The translations under genes were made by a program, and so were the position numbers. Positions 1-6,754 of a DNA stretch of 11,172 nt are shown in pieces. The DNA is taken from assembly GCA_041628815.1 (NCBI GenBank), contig JBFKOL010000116.1:1-11172 (forward strand). The letters are read 5' to 3'. Positions within the stretch are counted from its first letter, which is position 1; each line of letters opens with the position of its first letter. The notes beneath the pieces were generated by a model. The model was not told the origin of the DNA. It was given only the letters and a program-made list of their open reading frames with translations, and made no database searches. The stretch is from JBFKOL01 sp041628815. Its GTDB lineage: Bacteria; Bacteroidota; Bacteroidia; Chitinophagales; Saprospiraceae.

Positions 1-827
1 CAATATCCTTCGACCACCAATAAATTTCAGGTCCCTTCGATGTCCGCGATGAGAATCTCCGGATTTAGATAACTATAACTGGCTCGAAGAAGCACGGTAG
101 CGATTGGCCTTTATCCCTAGTTACAGGCCCGATGATGAAATACGTTCGTTTCTTTGCCGGACCGAAGGTTGCCATACTCGTTTCGTAGTCCTGGCCAGGC
201 GTTCTCCGTAGAGCCAGGGATTTCATCACCATACTTTGAAATACAATTTTATGTCTCTAAAGAATATCCAGGATATGTTCTACTAATAGGTTTCGGAAGA
301 TCGTTGCGGACTGCTCGAAGGCAGTGTGCTTCATGTCATCGCTCACAAGCTCACGCACGGACTTATTAAGGAGTACTTTGGGTGTAGAAGTATGCGAAAT
401 TTACCTTCGTGTGTCGGAAGGATATTGTGAATCCGCTGCTGCTCACTGTAGGCGAGCTTCCCTTTTGACGATGATTTTAAGTCAAGGTTGACGGACTTTT
501 ATGATCGATCTTATCGAAACTTTGATCGGGCAAGGGGCCATTATGCTGAATCTACCCTTTTTGTAAAATACTTTCTCGAACAGTAAGGTGTACTCCTTGA
601 TGAACTTTTCAACGATGAGAGGTGTCATGCATAGCTGCAGGATGAAATGAGGAAATTCATGATTTCATAGATTATTTCTCAAGTCCTTTGCAATGCACAA
701 TGGACCGGTTTGCTGTATAAATTGACTGCTCGGAGAAACTATTCTTGATAGTGAGGCGTTCAATGCAGCATTGTCTTGTAAATTGGTTGGTGCAACAGAA
801 ATACCCTCAGAAAATAAAATGTATTAG
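1..827 (+). pseudogene. decayed zinc metallopeptidase (gluzincin / peptidase MA-like), left end outside window
   Basis: No intact frame exists here, but protein-like segments follow one another in the order expected of a peptidase MA-like metalloprotease. Frame 2 (62-210) reads DNYNWLEEAR, a TAG, then IPSYRPDDEIRSFLC. Frame 1 (about 206-298) gives PYFEIQFYVSKEYPGYVLLI. Frame 2 (299-412) gives VLHVIAHKLTHGLIKEYFG (HKLTH at 344-358), which is an HExxH zinc motif with the catalytic Glu changed to Lys (GAG to AAG would do it), and then NLPSC. A one-base shift to frame 3 continues with VSEGYCESAAA (Glu codon 417-419); LPxWxSEG supplies the third zinc ligand in gluzincins. Frame 2 (458-646) gives YAESTLFVKYFLEQ, a TAA where EQYG would be expected (584-586), and then GVLLDELFND. 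Frame 3 (726-827) gives LLGETILDSEAFNAAL and stops with TAG directly before the next ATG. The stops, frameshifts and lost catalytic residue argue for a dead gene. The family assignment rests on motifs only. Confidence 0.6.
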
Positions 828-1889
828 ATGAATCTTAGGGATTTTGTAAAAACGTCCGAAAACCAGGTCTCCACGGAAGCGCGCGAACTAAGCGGAATGG
901 CCAAAGACCACAGTCTAAGCCTTGTTGACCGGCTCGAAGCCTTTGAGGACATTATGAATCTCGAAGTGGGAGATACTTCCCTTACGAGATCAAAAGCGCT
1001 GGAACGTGAGCGTGATGTGCGGCAGGTATTTTTAAAAATGGAAGGTGACAACCCATCAGGCACACAAAAGGATCGCATAGGTTTTGCTCAGGTTTATGAT
1101 GCCATGCGACGCGAATTCGACACGATCACCTTGGCTACCTGTGGTAATTATGGTGTGTCTGTGGCGTTGGCGGCACAGTTGGCAGGAATGACTTGCAGGA
1201 TTTTTATTCCGCAGACATACCACACCGACAGACTGGTTGAAATGACCGATCTCGGTGCCGAGATCATTCGTACGCCAGGTAGTTATGAGGACGCCGTAAG
1301 AAAAAGCAGTGAGGTGGCCGCTGTGAGTGGTTGGTATGATGCCAATCCTGGTGGAAGTAATACGGCATTGCAGTTGACAAGCTATGCCCAAATAGCTTTT
1401 GAGATATACGATCAGCTTCGCGATGCTCCGCGCATATGTGCTGTGCCTGTTTCCAACGGCACCCTTCTCGCCGGTATTTTTAGGGGTTTCGTTTCACTTC
1501 ACAAGCGTGGAAAGACATCGAGGATACCGAGAATGGTTGCTGCTTCATCAACTTTCAAAAATCCAATTGTACATTCATTTAAGAAAAAACTAGATAGGTG
1601 TGTCGATCTTGATCCCGAAAAGATCAGGGAAACCGCGCTGAACGAGCCATTGATCAACTGGCATTCCTTTGATGGTGATGAAGCGCTGTATGCGCTCCGT
1701 GAATCACAAGGCTTCGCTTACAACATCAGTGACCTGAACATGAAACAAATGGCTTCCTACCTGTCAAAGAAAGAAGCCCTTAATGTCCTTCCTGCATCAA
1801 CAGCCGGGCTGATTGGATTATTAAAACTTCACGATGAAAAAGTTTTGCCTCCCGATCGATATGTGGCTATAATGACTGCAAAAAGGTAA
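828..1889 (+). CDS. PLP-dependent enzyme, fold type II, threonine synthase-like
   Basis: A 353-residue cytoplasmic enzyme of the tryptophan-synthase-beta superfamily. NPSGTQKDR (75-83) is the cofactor lysine motif, with Lys81 the expected Schiff-base residue; compare NPTGSFKDR in threonine synthases. TCGNYG (104-109) occupies the substrate carboxylate-binding loop, usually SSGNxG. PVSNGTLLAG (207-216) sits where the PLP-phosphate loop lies and resembles the PxGNxG form of threonine synthase more than the GGGG loop of cysteine synthases. PASTAGL near the C-terminus (about 322-328) matches the Ser/Thr-bearing segment that contacts the pyridine nitrogen. The length fits threonine synthase. Chemistry is probably beta- or gamma-elimination/replacement on an amino-acid substrate, which cannot be named from sequence. 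The altered loops and the neighbours suggest specialised metabolism rather than housekeeping threonine synthesis. The start abuts the stop of the upstream decayed gene and has no Shine-Dalgarno, which suggests former translational coupling. The next gene begins 2 bp after its stop. Confidence 0.88.
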   Translation: MNLRDFVKTSENQVSTEARELSGMAKDHSLSLVDRLEAFEDIMNLEVGDTSLTRSKALERERDVRQVFLKMEGDNPSGTQKDRIGFAQVYDAMRREFDTITLATCGNYGVSVALAAQLAGMTCRIFIPQTYHTDRLVEMTDLGAEIIRTPGSYEDAVRKSSEVAAVSGWYDANPGGSNTALQLTSYAQIAFEIYDQLRDAPRICAVPVSNGTLLAGIFRGFVSLHKRGKTSRIPRMVAASSTFKNPIVHSFKKKLDRCVDLDPEKIRETALNEPLINWHSFDGDEALYALRESQGFAYNISDLNMKQMASYLSKKEALNVLPASTAGLIGLLKLHDEKVLPPDRYVAIMTAKR

Positions 1890-1891
1890 AC

Positions 1892-3409
1892 ATGGCAGGA
1901 CTGAAGGATCTCGTAGTGTTCAAGAGCTTAAGAGTAGCTAGCCTTAAGGTGGAACCCACTCGTGTATCGGCAGTTTATCAGGTCCAAAAATTGGACGGCA
2001 GCTTGTCAGAAAATGTCATGATGTATTCTTATACCGACGTGATTTTTGACAAAAATGATTCTTCAGATATCAACATGGCTTCCCTCATGGTCGCCCAGGT
2101 AGCGATGAATTACGGCTTGTTTTGCCAGGAAATGATTTTTGAAGGACTTTTCGACGATGTAGACAAGAAATTGATCGTAGCTATGACCGAAAACACCTGC
2201 CGCGAGATCTATGTCAACAAGTTCCTTTCACCCAATGAGTTCCTGACAGGTCCTTTTCAAAACATGCAGCCTGAGAAAAGGACCAAGTATACTGCGGCAC
2301 AGATAAAGTTCGTGGACCCCACTGGCGGTACTATGCAAATTATTCGGAAGGCATCGAATCCCAATCCAAATCAATATGCCATCCTGAGCAGTGGAGGAAA
2401 AGACAGTCTTCTGAGCTACGGTTTGTTGAACGAGATAGGAGTAGCTCATCCCGTATTTGTCAACGAAAGCGGACGTCATTGGTACACTGCCTACAATGCC
2501 TTTCACCATTTTGAGCAGATCGAAAAACGGACGACAAAGGTTTGGTGTAACAGCGACCGGATATTCAATTGGATGGTGAAGCATATGCCTTTCATCAGGG
2601 AAAATTTTCAACAAATACGGGCTGATATTTACCCCATCCGGTTATGGACGGTGGCCGTTTTTCTGTTTGGCGTTTTGCCCGTAGCGCGTAGACGCAATCT
2701 TAAGCATGTCATCATAGGGAATGAATACGACACCACCCTCCAGATGCAGCATGAAGGAATTACACATTACGCAGCCTTATACGATCAGTCTAAGTTTTTC
2801 GACAATGCATTTACCCGTTATTACCACAGAAAGGGCTGGAATATGATGCAGTTTTCCCTGTTGCGAAGCCTCAGCGAATTACTAATACTTAAAATACTTG
2901 TAAAGAGATATCCCGATCTCCAGCGCTTCCAGGTCTCATGCCATGCAGCGCACAAGGAAGGTGATCGCATGGTGCCCTGTGGCAACTGTGAAAAATGCCG
3001 CCGCATCATCGGCATGTTAAAAGTGCTCGGGGCGGATCCGAAGAACTGCGGATATACCGAAGATCAGGTGAGGCGTGGGTTATTGAGCCTGGAAACCAAG
3101 AAAGTCAAACAAATAGGGTCCGATGCACAGCATTTGTACTATCTCCTGCGTGCACTTGAACTGATCAGCGATTTGCCGGCGGTGCGAAAAATGGCCAAGC
3201 CACATCCCGAGATTTTGCACCTGAGATTCGACCATGAGCGCAGCAGGGTGGAAGATCTACCCATGGATATAAGAAGACCACTTTTTGATATTCTGGTGCA
3301 ATATGCCACAGGTATCGTACAACGTCGAGATCGGAAATGGGAAACGATAACTTTGGAGAAGTTGCAGATGGAAAGCGTACCTTACTTTCTAAAGACAAAG
3401 CATGAGTAG
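1892..3409 (+). CDS. PP-loop (HUP) ATP-dependent enzyme with QueC/MurL-like cysteine cluster
   Basis: A 505-residue soluble protein. ILSSGGKDSLLSYGLL (164-179) contains the SGGxDS pyrophosphate-binding loop of PP-loop ATPases, which activate substrates by adenylation. A cysteine cluster follows at Cys350, Cys363, Cys366 and Cys369 (CGNCEKCRR, 363-371), the C-x(n)-C-x2-C-x2-C arrangement of the structural zinc site in QueC. The strand preceding IIGNEYD (274-280) probably lines the active site. About 160 residues precede the P-loop, far more than in QueC (about 220-230 aa in total), and a roughly 130-residue tail follows the cysteines. The layout seems closer to the MurL family (UDP-MurNAc-L-Ala-L-Glu epimerase, an ATP-dependent epimerase), which I recall as having a similar CGxCxKC segment; this needs a profile search. 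A role in activating a carboxylate of the pathway intermediate is inference. AAAGG lies just upstream of the ATG. The last 8 bp overlap the creatininase-like gene in another frame. Confidence 0.85.
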   Translation: MAGLKDLVVFKSLRVASLKVEPTRVSAVYQVQKLDGSLSENVMMYSYTDVIFDKNDSSDINMASLMVAQVAMNYGLFCQEMIFEGLFDDVDKKLIVAMTENTCREIYVNKFLSPNEFLTGPFQNMQPEKRTKYTAAQIKFVDPTGGTMQIIRKASNPNPNQYAILSSGGKDSLLSYGLLNEIGVAHPVFVNESGRHWYTAYNAFHHFEQIEKRTTKVWCNSDRIFNWMVKHMPFIRENFQQIRADIYPIRLWTVAVFLFGVLPVARRRNLKHVIIGNEYDTTLQMQHEGITHYAALYDQSKFFDNAFTRYYHRKGWNMMQFSLLRSLSELLILKILVKRYPDLQRFQVSCHAAHKEGDRMVPCGNCEKCRRIIGMLKVLGADPKNCGYTEDQVRRGLLSLETKKVKQIGSDAQHLYYLLRALELISDLPAVRKMAKPHPEILHLRFDHERSRVEDLPMDIRRPLFDILVQYATGIVQRRDRKWETITLEKLQMESVPYFLKTKHE

Positions 3410-4205
3410 TACAAATGAACAGAGGAAGGGATTTTTGTGGGAAGCACTTACGTGGGTCGAACTTGAAGAACGCCTGAAGGAAGTGGACACGGCCATACTG
3501 CCTTGTGGCGCCATTGAACAACACGGTCCACACCTGCCCGTCGATATCGATTATTTTGATGCCAATTACCTGGCGCATGAAGTAGCTTCAGCTTGCAGCG
3601 AACCCAGACCCCTCGTCCTCCCGCCCATACCCTTTGGCGTCTCCTATCATCATGAAGATTTCAAGGGGACCATCAGCGTAAGTAACAACGCCCTGGCTGC
3701 CTTTGTATACGATATAGGCATGAGTCTAGCACACAATGGTATTACCAAACTGATTATTCTTAACGGTCATGGAGACAATGCGCCGACATTGAATTTTGCA
3801 GCGCAGATGATCAACAGGGATGCCAAGATATTCGTTTGCGTTGACACCGGCGAGTCCAGCGATGTAGATCTCTACCAGCTTATCGATACGCCGAATGATA
3901 TCCACGCGGGCGAAATAGAAACCAGTACTACACTTGCTGTGCGACCTGAGGTTGTCAAGATGGAGAAAGCGGTGGCCGAAGCTCCTAAATTTGGCATAGA
4001 CTACCTGCACTATGACCACGATCGCGGCATACCACATTACGTACGAACCAGCAAAATTTCCGACAGCGGTGTGATAGGTGATCCCACCAAGGCATCGGTC
4101 GAAAAAGGACAAAAAATGTGGGATGTCATGATTCGGCGGTTGGTCCATTTTGTTGAATTTATCAAGACAACATCTCTCGATGAGCTCTATCAGAACAGGT
4201 ATTGA
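3402..4205 (+). CDS. creatininase-family metal-dependent amidohydrolase
   Basis: A 267-residue protein of the creatininase superfamily, whose members open cyclic amides or cleave amides and peptides (creatinine amidohydrolase, FAPy deformylase ArfB, mycofactocin peptidase MftE). The first metal block is PCGAIEQHGPHLPVDID (34-50). By alignment with Pseudomonas creatininase its ligands Glu34/His36/Asp45 correspond to Glu39, His41 and Asp50. NGHGDN (121-126) carries His123, equivalent to His120, but Asp125 where creatininase has Glu122. HAGEIETS (168-175) is the second conserved acidic block. Length (about 250-270) and motif order are complete, so the enzyme should be active. No signal peptide is seen, so it is cytoplasmic. 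The ATG lies inside the end of the PP-loop gene (8-bp overlap, no Shine-Dalgarno), which indicates translational coupling and a shared pathway. The substrate is unknown: a lactam, formamide or short peptide made by the neighbours are the family-consistent options. Confidence 0.92.
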   Translation: MSSTNEQRKGFLWEALTWVELEERLKEVDTAILPCGAIEQHGPHLPVDIDYFDANYLAHEVASACSEPRPLVLPPIPFGVSYHHEDFKGTISVSNNALAAFVYDIGMSLAHNGITKLIILNGHGDNAPTLNFAAQMINRDAKIFVCVDTGESSDVDLYQLIDTPNDIHAGEIETSTTLAVRPEVVKMEKAVAEAPKFGIDYLHYDHDRGIPHYVRTSKISDSGVIGDPTKASVEKGQKMWDVMIRRLVHFVEFIKTTSLDELYQNRY

Positions 4206-4259
4206 CAAAACAATGCTGTTATCTGAAAACCATATCCGATAAGATGCTAATTTCAGGCC

Positions 4260-5234
4260 ATGAAGGACCGGCTCAAGTCCCTGCTCAAAATAATTATCGT
4301 ACCCATCGATTACCTGATATCCCCGTTGGTATTCATTTCAGCGGTGCTGCTCGCACGTATCCGAAAAACGGGATTCAAACATCATCGCTTTAGCAGGAAA
4401 GTACTGACAGCATTGGGTATGCTACCTGTTATTGACCATTATTATGAGCCATTATTCCAAGAAAAGCATTTACGCAAACCGTTAAAATCAGAGCGGGTCT
4501 TACCAGGCATCGACCTCAGGGTTGAATATCAGCTACAAATAATGGAGAAATTAAAGTATGGTCATGAGATGTCCGGTGACCATGATCAACACTTGCAGGA
4601 TAGAGCGCTGTTTCGATTTGACAACGGCCATTTCGATGCAGGAGATGCCGAGTTTTGGTACAATATGATCCGCTGGAAAAAGCCTTCCATGATCATCGAG
4701 GTCGGGTGTGGACATAGCACCAAGGTAGCTGTAGCGGCCCTCAAGAATAATTTTAGGGAGGTCTCCGGATATACTTGTGAACACATCTGCATCGAACCCT
4801 ATGAAGTACCATGGTTGGAGCAATTGCCTGTGAAGGTATTGCGACAGAAAGTCGAATCTGTTGACCTTGACGTCTTCCGGAACCTTGAGGACGGGGACTT
4901 GCTTTTTATTGATTCATCCCATGTGATCAGGCCCCAAGGTGATGTGCTCTTTGAATACCTGGAGATATTGCCTTCATTAAAGCCGGGCGTGATCATACAC
5001 ATTCACGATGTATTTACGCCACGAGATTATCCAGCTTTATGGGTATTGGAAGAGATCAGGCTCTGGAATGAACAATATCTCCTCGAAGCATTCTTATCGT
5101 TTAACAGTTCTTTCCAGGTGTTGGCTTCTTTGAATCATCTCAAACACCAACATTTTACTACACTGCAAAAAGTCTGCCCCATGATGACCGAAAGGAATGA
5201 GCCCAGCTCATTTTACATCGAAAGGAATCAATGA
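4260..5234 (+). CDS. class I SAM-dependent methyltransferase with N-terminal hydrophobic anchor
   Basis: A 324-residue protein. Residues 11-32 (IIIVPIDYLISPLVFISAVL and following) form a hydrophobic stretch followed by Arg/Lys, so the enzyme is probably membrane-associated. IDHYYEPLF (58-66) is a segment I associate with a methyltransferase family common in surface-polysaccharide and natural-product loci. The Rossmann core starts with motif I, MIIEVGCGHS (144-153). LLFIDSSH (214-221) is the post-strand-4 acidic motif, and IHIHDVFTPRDYP (about 241-253) follows, as in Methyltransf_24-like enzymes. The ATG is preceded by an in-frame TAA (4248-4250), so no longer ATG-initiated form is possible. 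The 54-bp gap after the creatininase-like gene contains no evident terminator or promoter, so it is probably co-transcribed as the last gene of the cluster. It would methylate a pathway intermediate or a surface glycan; sequence cannot decide between them. No strong Shine-Dalgarno is present (TCAGG just upstream). Confidence 0.88.
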   Translation: MKDRLKSLLKIIIVPIDYLISPLVFISAVLLARIRKTGFKHHRFSRKVLTALGMLPVIDHYYEPLFQEKHLRKPLKSERVLPGIDLRVEYQLQIMEKLKYGHEMSGDHDQHLQDRALFRFDNGHFDAGDAEFWYNMIRWKKPSMIIEVGCGHSTKVAVAALKNNFREVSGYTCEHICIEPYEVPWLEQLPVKVLRQKVESVDLDVFRNLEDGDLLFIDSSHVIRPQGDVLFEYLEILPSLKPGVIIHIHDVFTPRDYPALWVLEEIRLWNEQYLLEAFLSFNSSFQVLASLNHLKHQHFTTLQKVCPMMTERNEPSSFYIERNQ

Positions 5235-5712
5235 TCAAGCGAAGATAAGAGGTTCTGAGTTCACTTAGTTCGTGTTTGGGATAGCTTGCCACATACATTA
5301 TGAACTTTACACTTTTAATTCATGTGCACAGTTTAATGTGTACAGCATTTTGGTTGTGTCGTGAAGAATAGTACTTTTCATTTACTTCTTTCCACCTGCC
5401 GGACCGTACCATATTTCCTTCATCTTTGCCCGAAAAGCACTTTACCCGGTCACCAAAAATTAACGTCACAATCCGGAGCATCTCAAGGATTCATCTTGAG
5501 GAAGCCTGTTACATCCTGACGGGCAAGGATACCGCAATTCTAAGCACAAAGTATACAGGCAGTTTGACTTTCCCTCACTGTAGGTATTTATGAAAAATCA
5601 AGGTCCTAATCATTGGATCACCTACAAAATACCTGATGGCCTGATCTCATGCGATGATGCAGAATTAACAAGTATTGTTTCAGCATTCCTGACATTAGCG
5701 GGTTAAGTCCTT
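5235..5712. other. 478-bp gene-poor intergenic region with possible decayed fragments
   Basis: This stretch separates the + strand cluster from the - strand genes. Frame 2 is open from a TAG at 5369-5371 to a TGA at 5591-5593 but has no ATG; it reads protein-like (INVTIRSISRIHLEEACYIL and TGKDTAILSTKYTG) and faintly recalls the start of a LytTR DNA-binding domain, which is not enough to name it. A 38-codon ORF begins in the ATGA overlap with that stop. Two 9-bp near-identical units (TGTGCACAG at 5323-5331, TGTGTACAG at 5337-5345) lie 14 bp apart. A 6-bp inverted repeat (CTCAAG 5482-5487, CTTGAG 5495-5500) has no T-tract. No tRNA, rRNA or clear terminator was seen. Confidence 0.5.
5590..5706 (+). 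CDS. possible 38-residue small ORF
   Basis: The ORF begins MKNQGPNHWITYKIPDG and ends IVSAFLTLAG before a TAA, and ATG overlaps the TGA of an upstream ATG-less frame (ATGA at 5590-5593). AGG lies about 6 bases before the ATG. The composition is protein-like, with a polar first half, one Cys and a hydrophobic C-terminal segment too short for a confident membrane span. It may be a real small protein or, more likely, the tail of a gene decayed by frameshift. It points toward the VOC gene and ends 6 bp from that gene's stop codon. I recognise no family. Confidence 0.25.
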   Translation: MKNQGPNHWITYKIPDGLISCDDAELTSIVSAFLTLAG

Positions 5713-6108
5713 TTAAAGAATCTCAACTAATTGAATATGGTTTCCACAGGTATCGTTGAATACCGTGATCTTGGCGGTACCGACATTGGTCGGTTGCATG
5801 CTGAATTCGACACCCTGGTCCTTTAACCTGTTGTATTCGGCTTCGACGTTATCTACATTGAATTGGACACAAGGTATGCCAGCATCAAACAATGCCTTTT
5901 GATAAACCTTTGCGGCCTCAAGATGGTTGGGTGAAGGTTCGAGGAGGACTTCTGGACCGTCCTGCTCCTCTTTTGAAACAACGGTCAACCAGCGATTTCC
6001 ACCTCCAAGGGGTATATCGAGTTTTTTTACGAATCCCAGTGTATTGGTATAAAATTGCAAGGCCTTTTCCTGGTCTTGAACGGGTATGCTAAGCATTCTG
6101 ACTCTCAT
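5713..6108 (-). CDS. VOC (glyoxalase/bleomycin-resistance) family protein
   Basis: A 131-residue protein with two beta-alpha-beta-beta-beta modules, the full length of a single VOC chain that dimerises to form its sites. Module 1 spans about 2-52 (IPVQDQEKALQFYTNTLGF, typical of the VxDxxxAxxFYxxxLGF signature). Module 2 spans about 76-131 (VQFNVDNVEAEYNRLKDQGV, then FNDTCGNHIQLVE). The usual D-P-x-G-N near the C-terminus is DTCGN here. The first-strand metal-ligand His of glyoxalase I is absent (MLSIPV), but the terminal Glu in HIQLVE is kept, so glyoxalase I activity is unlikely and the substrate is unknown. It starts with ATG and has no Shine-Dalgarno. The AraC-type gene ends 38 bp upstream on the same strand, so the two probably form an operon. 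Confidence 0.92.
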   Translation of the reverse strand: MRVRMLSIPVQDQEKALQFYTNTLGFVKKLDIPLGGGNRWLTVVSKEEQDGPEVLLEPSPNHLEAAKVYQKALFDAGIPCVQFNVDNVEAEYNRLKDQGVEFSMQPTNVGTAKITVFNDTCGNHIQLVEIL

Positions 6109-6146
6109 TGTGATTCATTTTTGTGTTTCATCCCAAGATCCTACTA

Positions 6147-6542
6147 TTAATGCATTATGACTTCTTGAAAATTGCTTTTCTGGTATTGTGATGGCGTTTG
6201 TCCGGTTCGGCTCTTAAACAGGGCACTGAAGGTTCCCGGACTTTCATACCCTACAGCATAGCAGGTCTCCTTGACACTCCTTCCATTTTGTAATAATAAT
6301 TTGGATTGTGCTATACGTCGCTCTGTGAGATACTGCTGCGGTGTCTGACCATAATATTTCTTGTATAGGCGAAGCAGGTGAAATTTCGAAAAATGTCCGC
6401 GGCGCGCAAAAATGTTCAGATTTAGATCGTGTTCATAATGGGTGTTGATGAAATGTCGGAGGCCGATTACTGCATTTACCTGGTATTGATTGTAAAGCCT
6501 GGCACTCCTGAAATGATTGATCTTTTGCGCATAATGGGTCAT
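6147..6542 (-). CDS. short AraC-family transcriptional regulator
   Basis: A 131-residue protein consisting almost only of the AraC/XylS DNA-binding domain. The first helix-turn-helix spans about 24-66 (LNIFARRGHFSKFHLLRLYK) and the second about 88-122 (VKETCYAVGYESPGTFSALF, then KSRTGQTPSQYQ), the classic AraC C-terminal signature. There is no N-terminal ligand-binding cupin, so regulation must come from a partner, from its own level, or from a small effector reaching the DNA-binding domain. It starts with ATG and has no Shine-Dalgarno. It precedes the VOC gene by 38 bp on the same strand and probably controls that pair; the 212 bp upstream would hold the promoter. Confidence 0.95.
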   Translation of the reverse strand: MTHYAQKINHFRSARLYNQYQVNAVIGLRHFINTHYEHDLNLNIFARRGHFSKFHLLRLYKKYYGQTPQQYLTERRIAQSKLLLQNGRSVKETCYAVGYESPGTFSALFKSRTGQTPSQYQKSNFQEVIMH

Positions 6543-6754
6543 AAGAATGTGTTTTCAGCAAAAGAGTAGCACGGGTTTTGACATAAGATACCAATTTTTT
6601 ATTCTGCTTATAATCTTACTGATGTACAGAATCTAACAACTCTGGCATATGGTGTCGATTGTATACTCCAAACCTCCGACATGCGTGTTAAGGAGAATAC
6701 TGTTCCACGATACTACAACGAAACATCCGTTGCTATTGCCTGGCTTTTTTTAGG

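Noticed and set aside
154..369. 71-codon ORF on the + strand in the left region
   Set aside because: Only its middle (about 206-298) is protein-like, and it continues into another frame on both sides. It is one frame of the decayed metallopeptidase, not a separate gene.
3165..3578. 137-codon - strand ORF at the PP-loop/creatininase junction
   Set aside because: It is antisense to two well-supported genes, including the creatininase metal-binding block.
4202..4393. 63-codon + strand ORF starting at TTG across the creatininase stop
   Set aside because: It overlaps the methyltransferase start in another frame, begins with TTG and shows no recognisable composition.
5482..5500. CTCAAG/CTTGAG hairpin as a terminator
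   Set aside because: The stem is only 6 bp, there is no following T-tract, and it lies about 250 bp after the methyltransferase stop.
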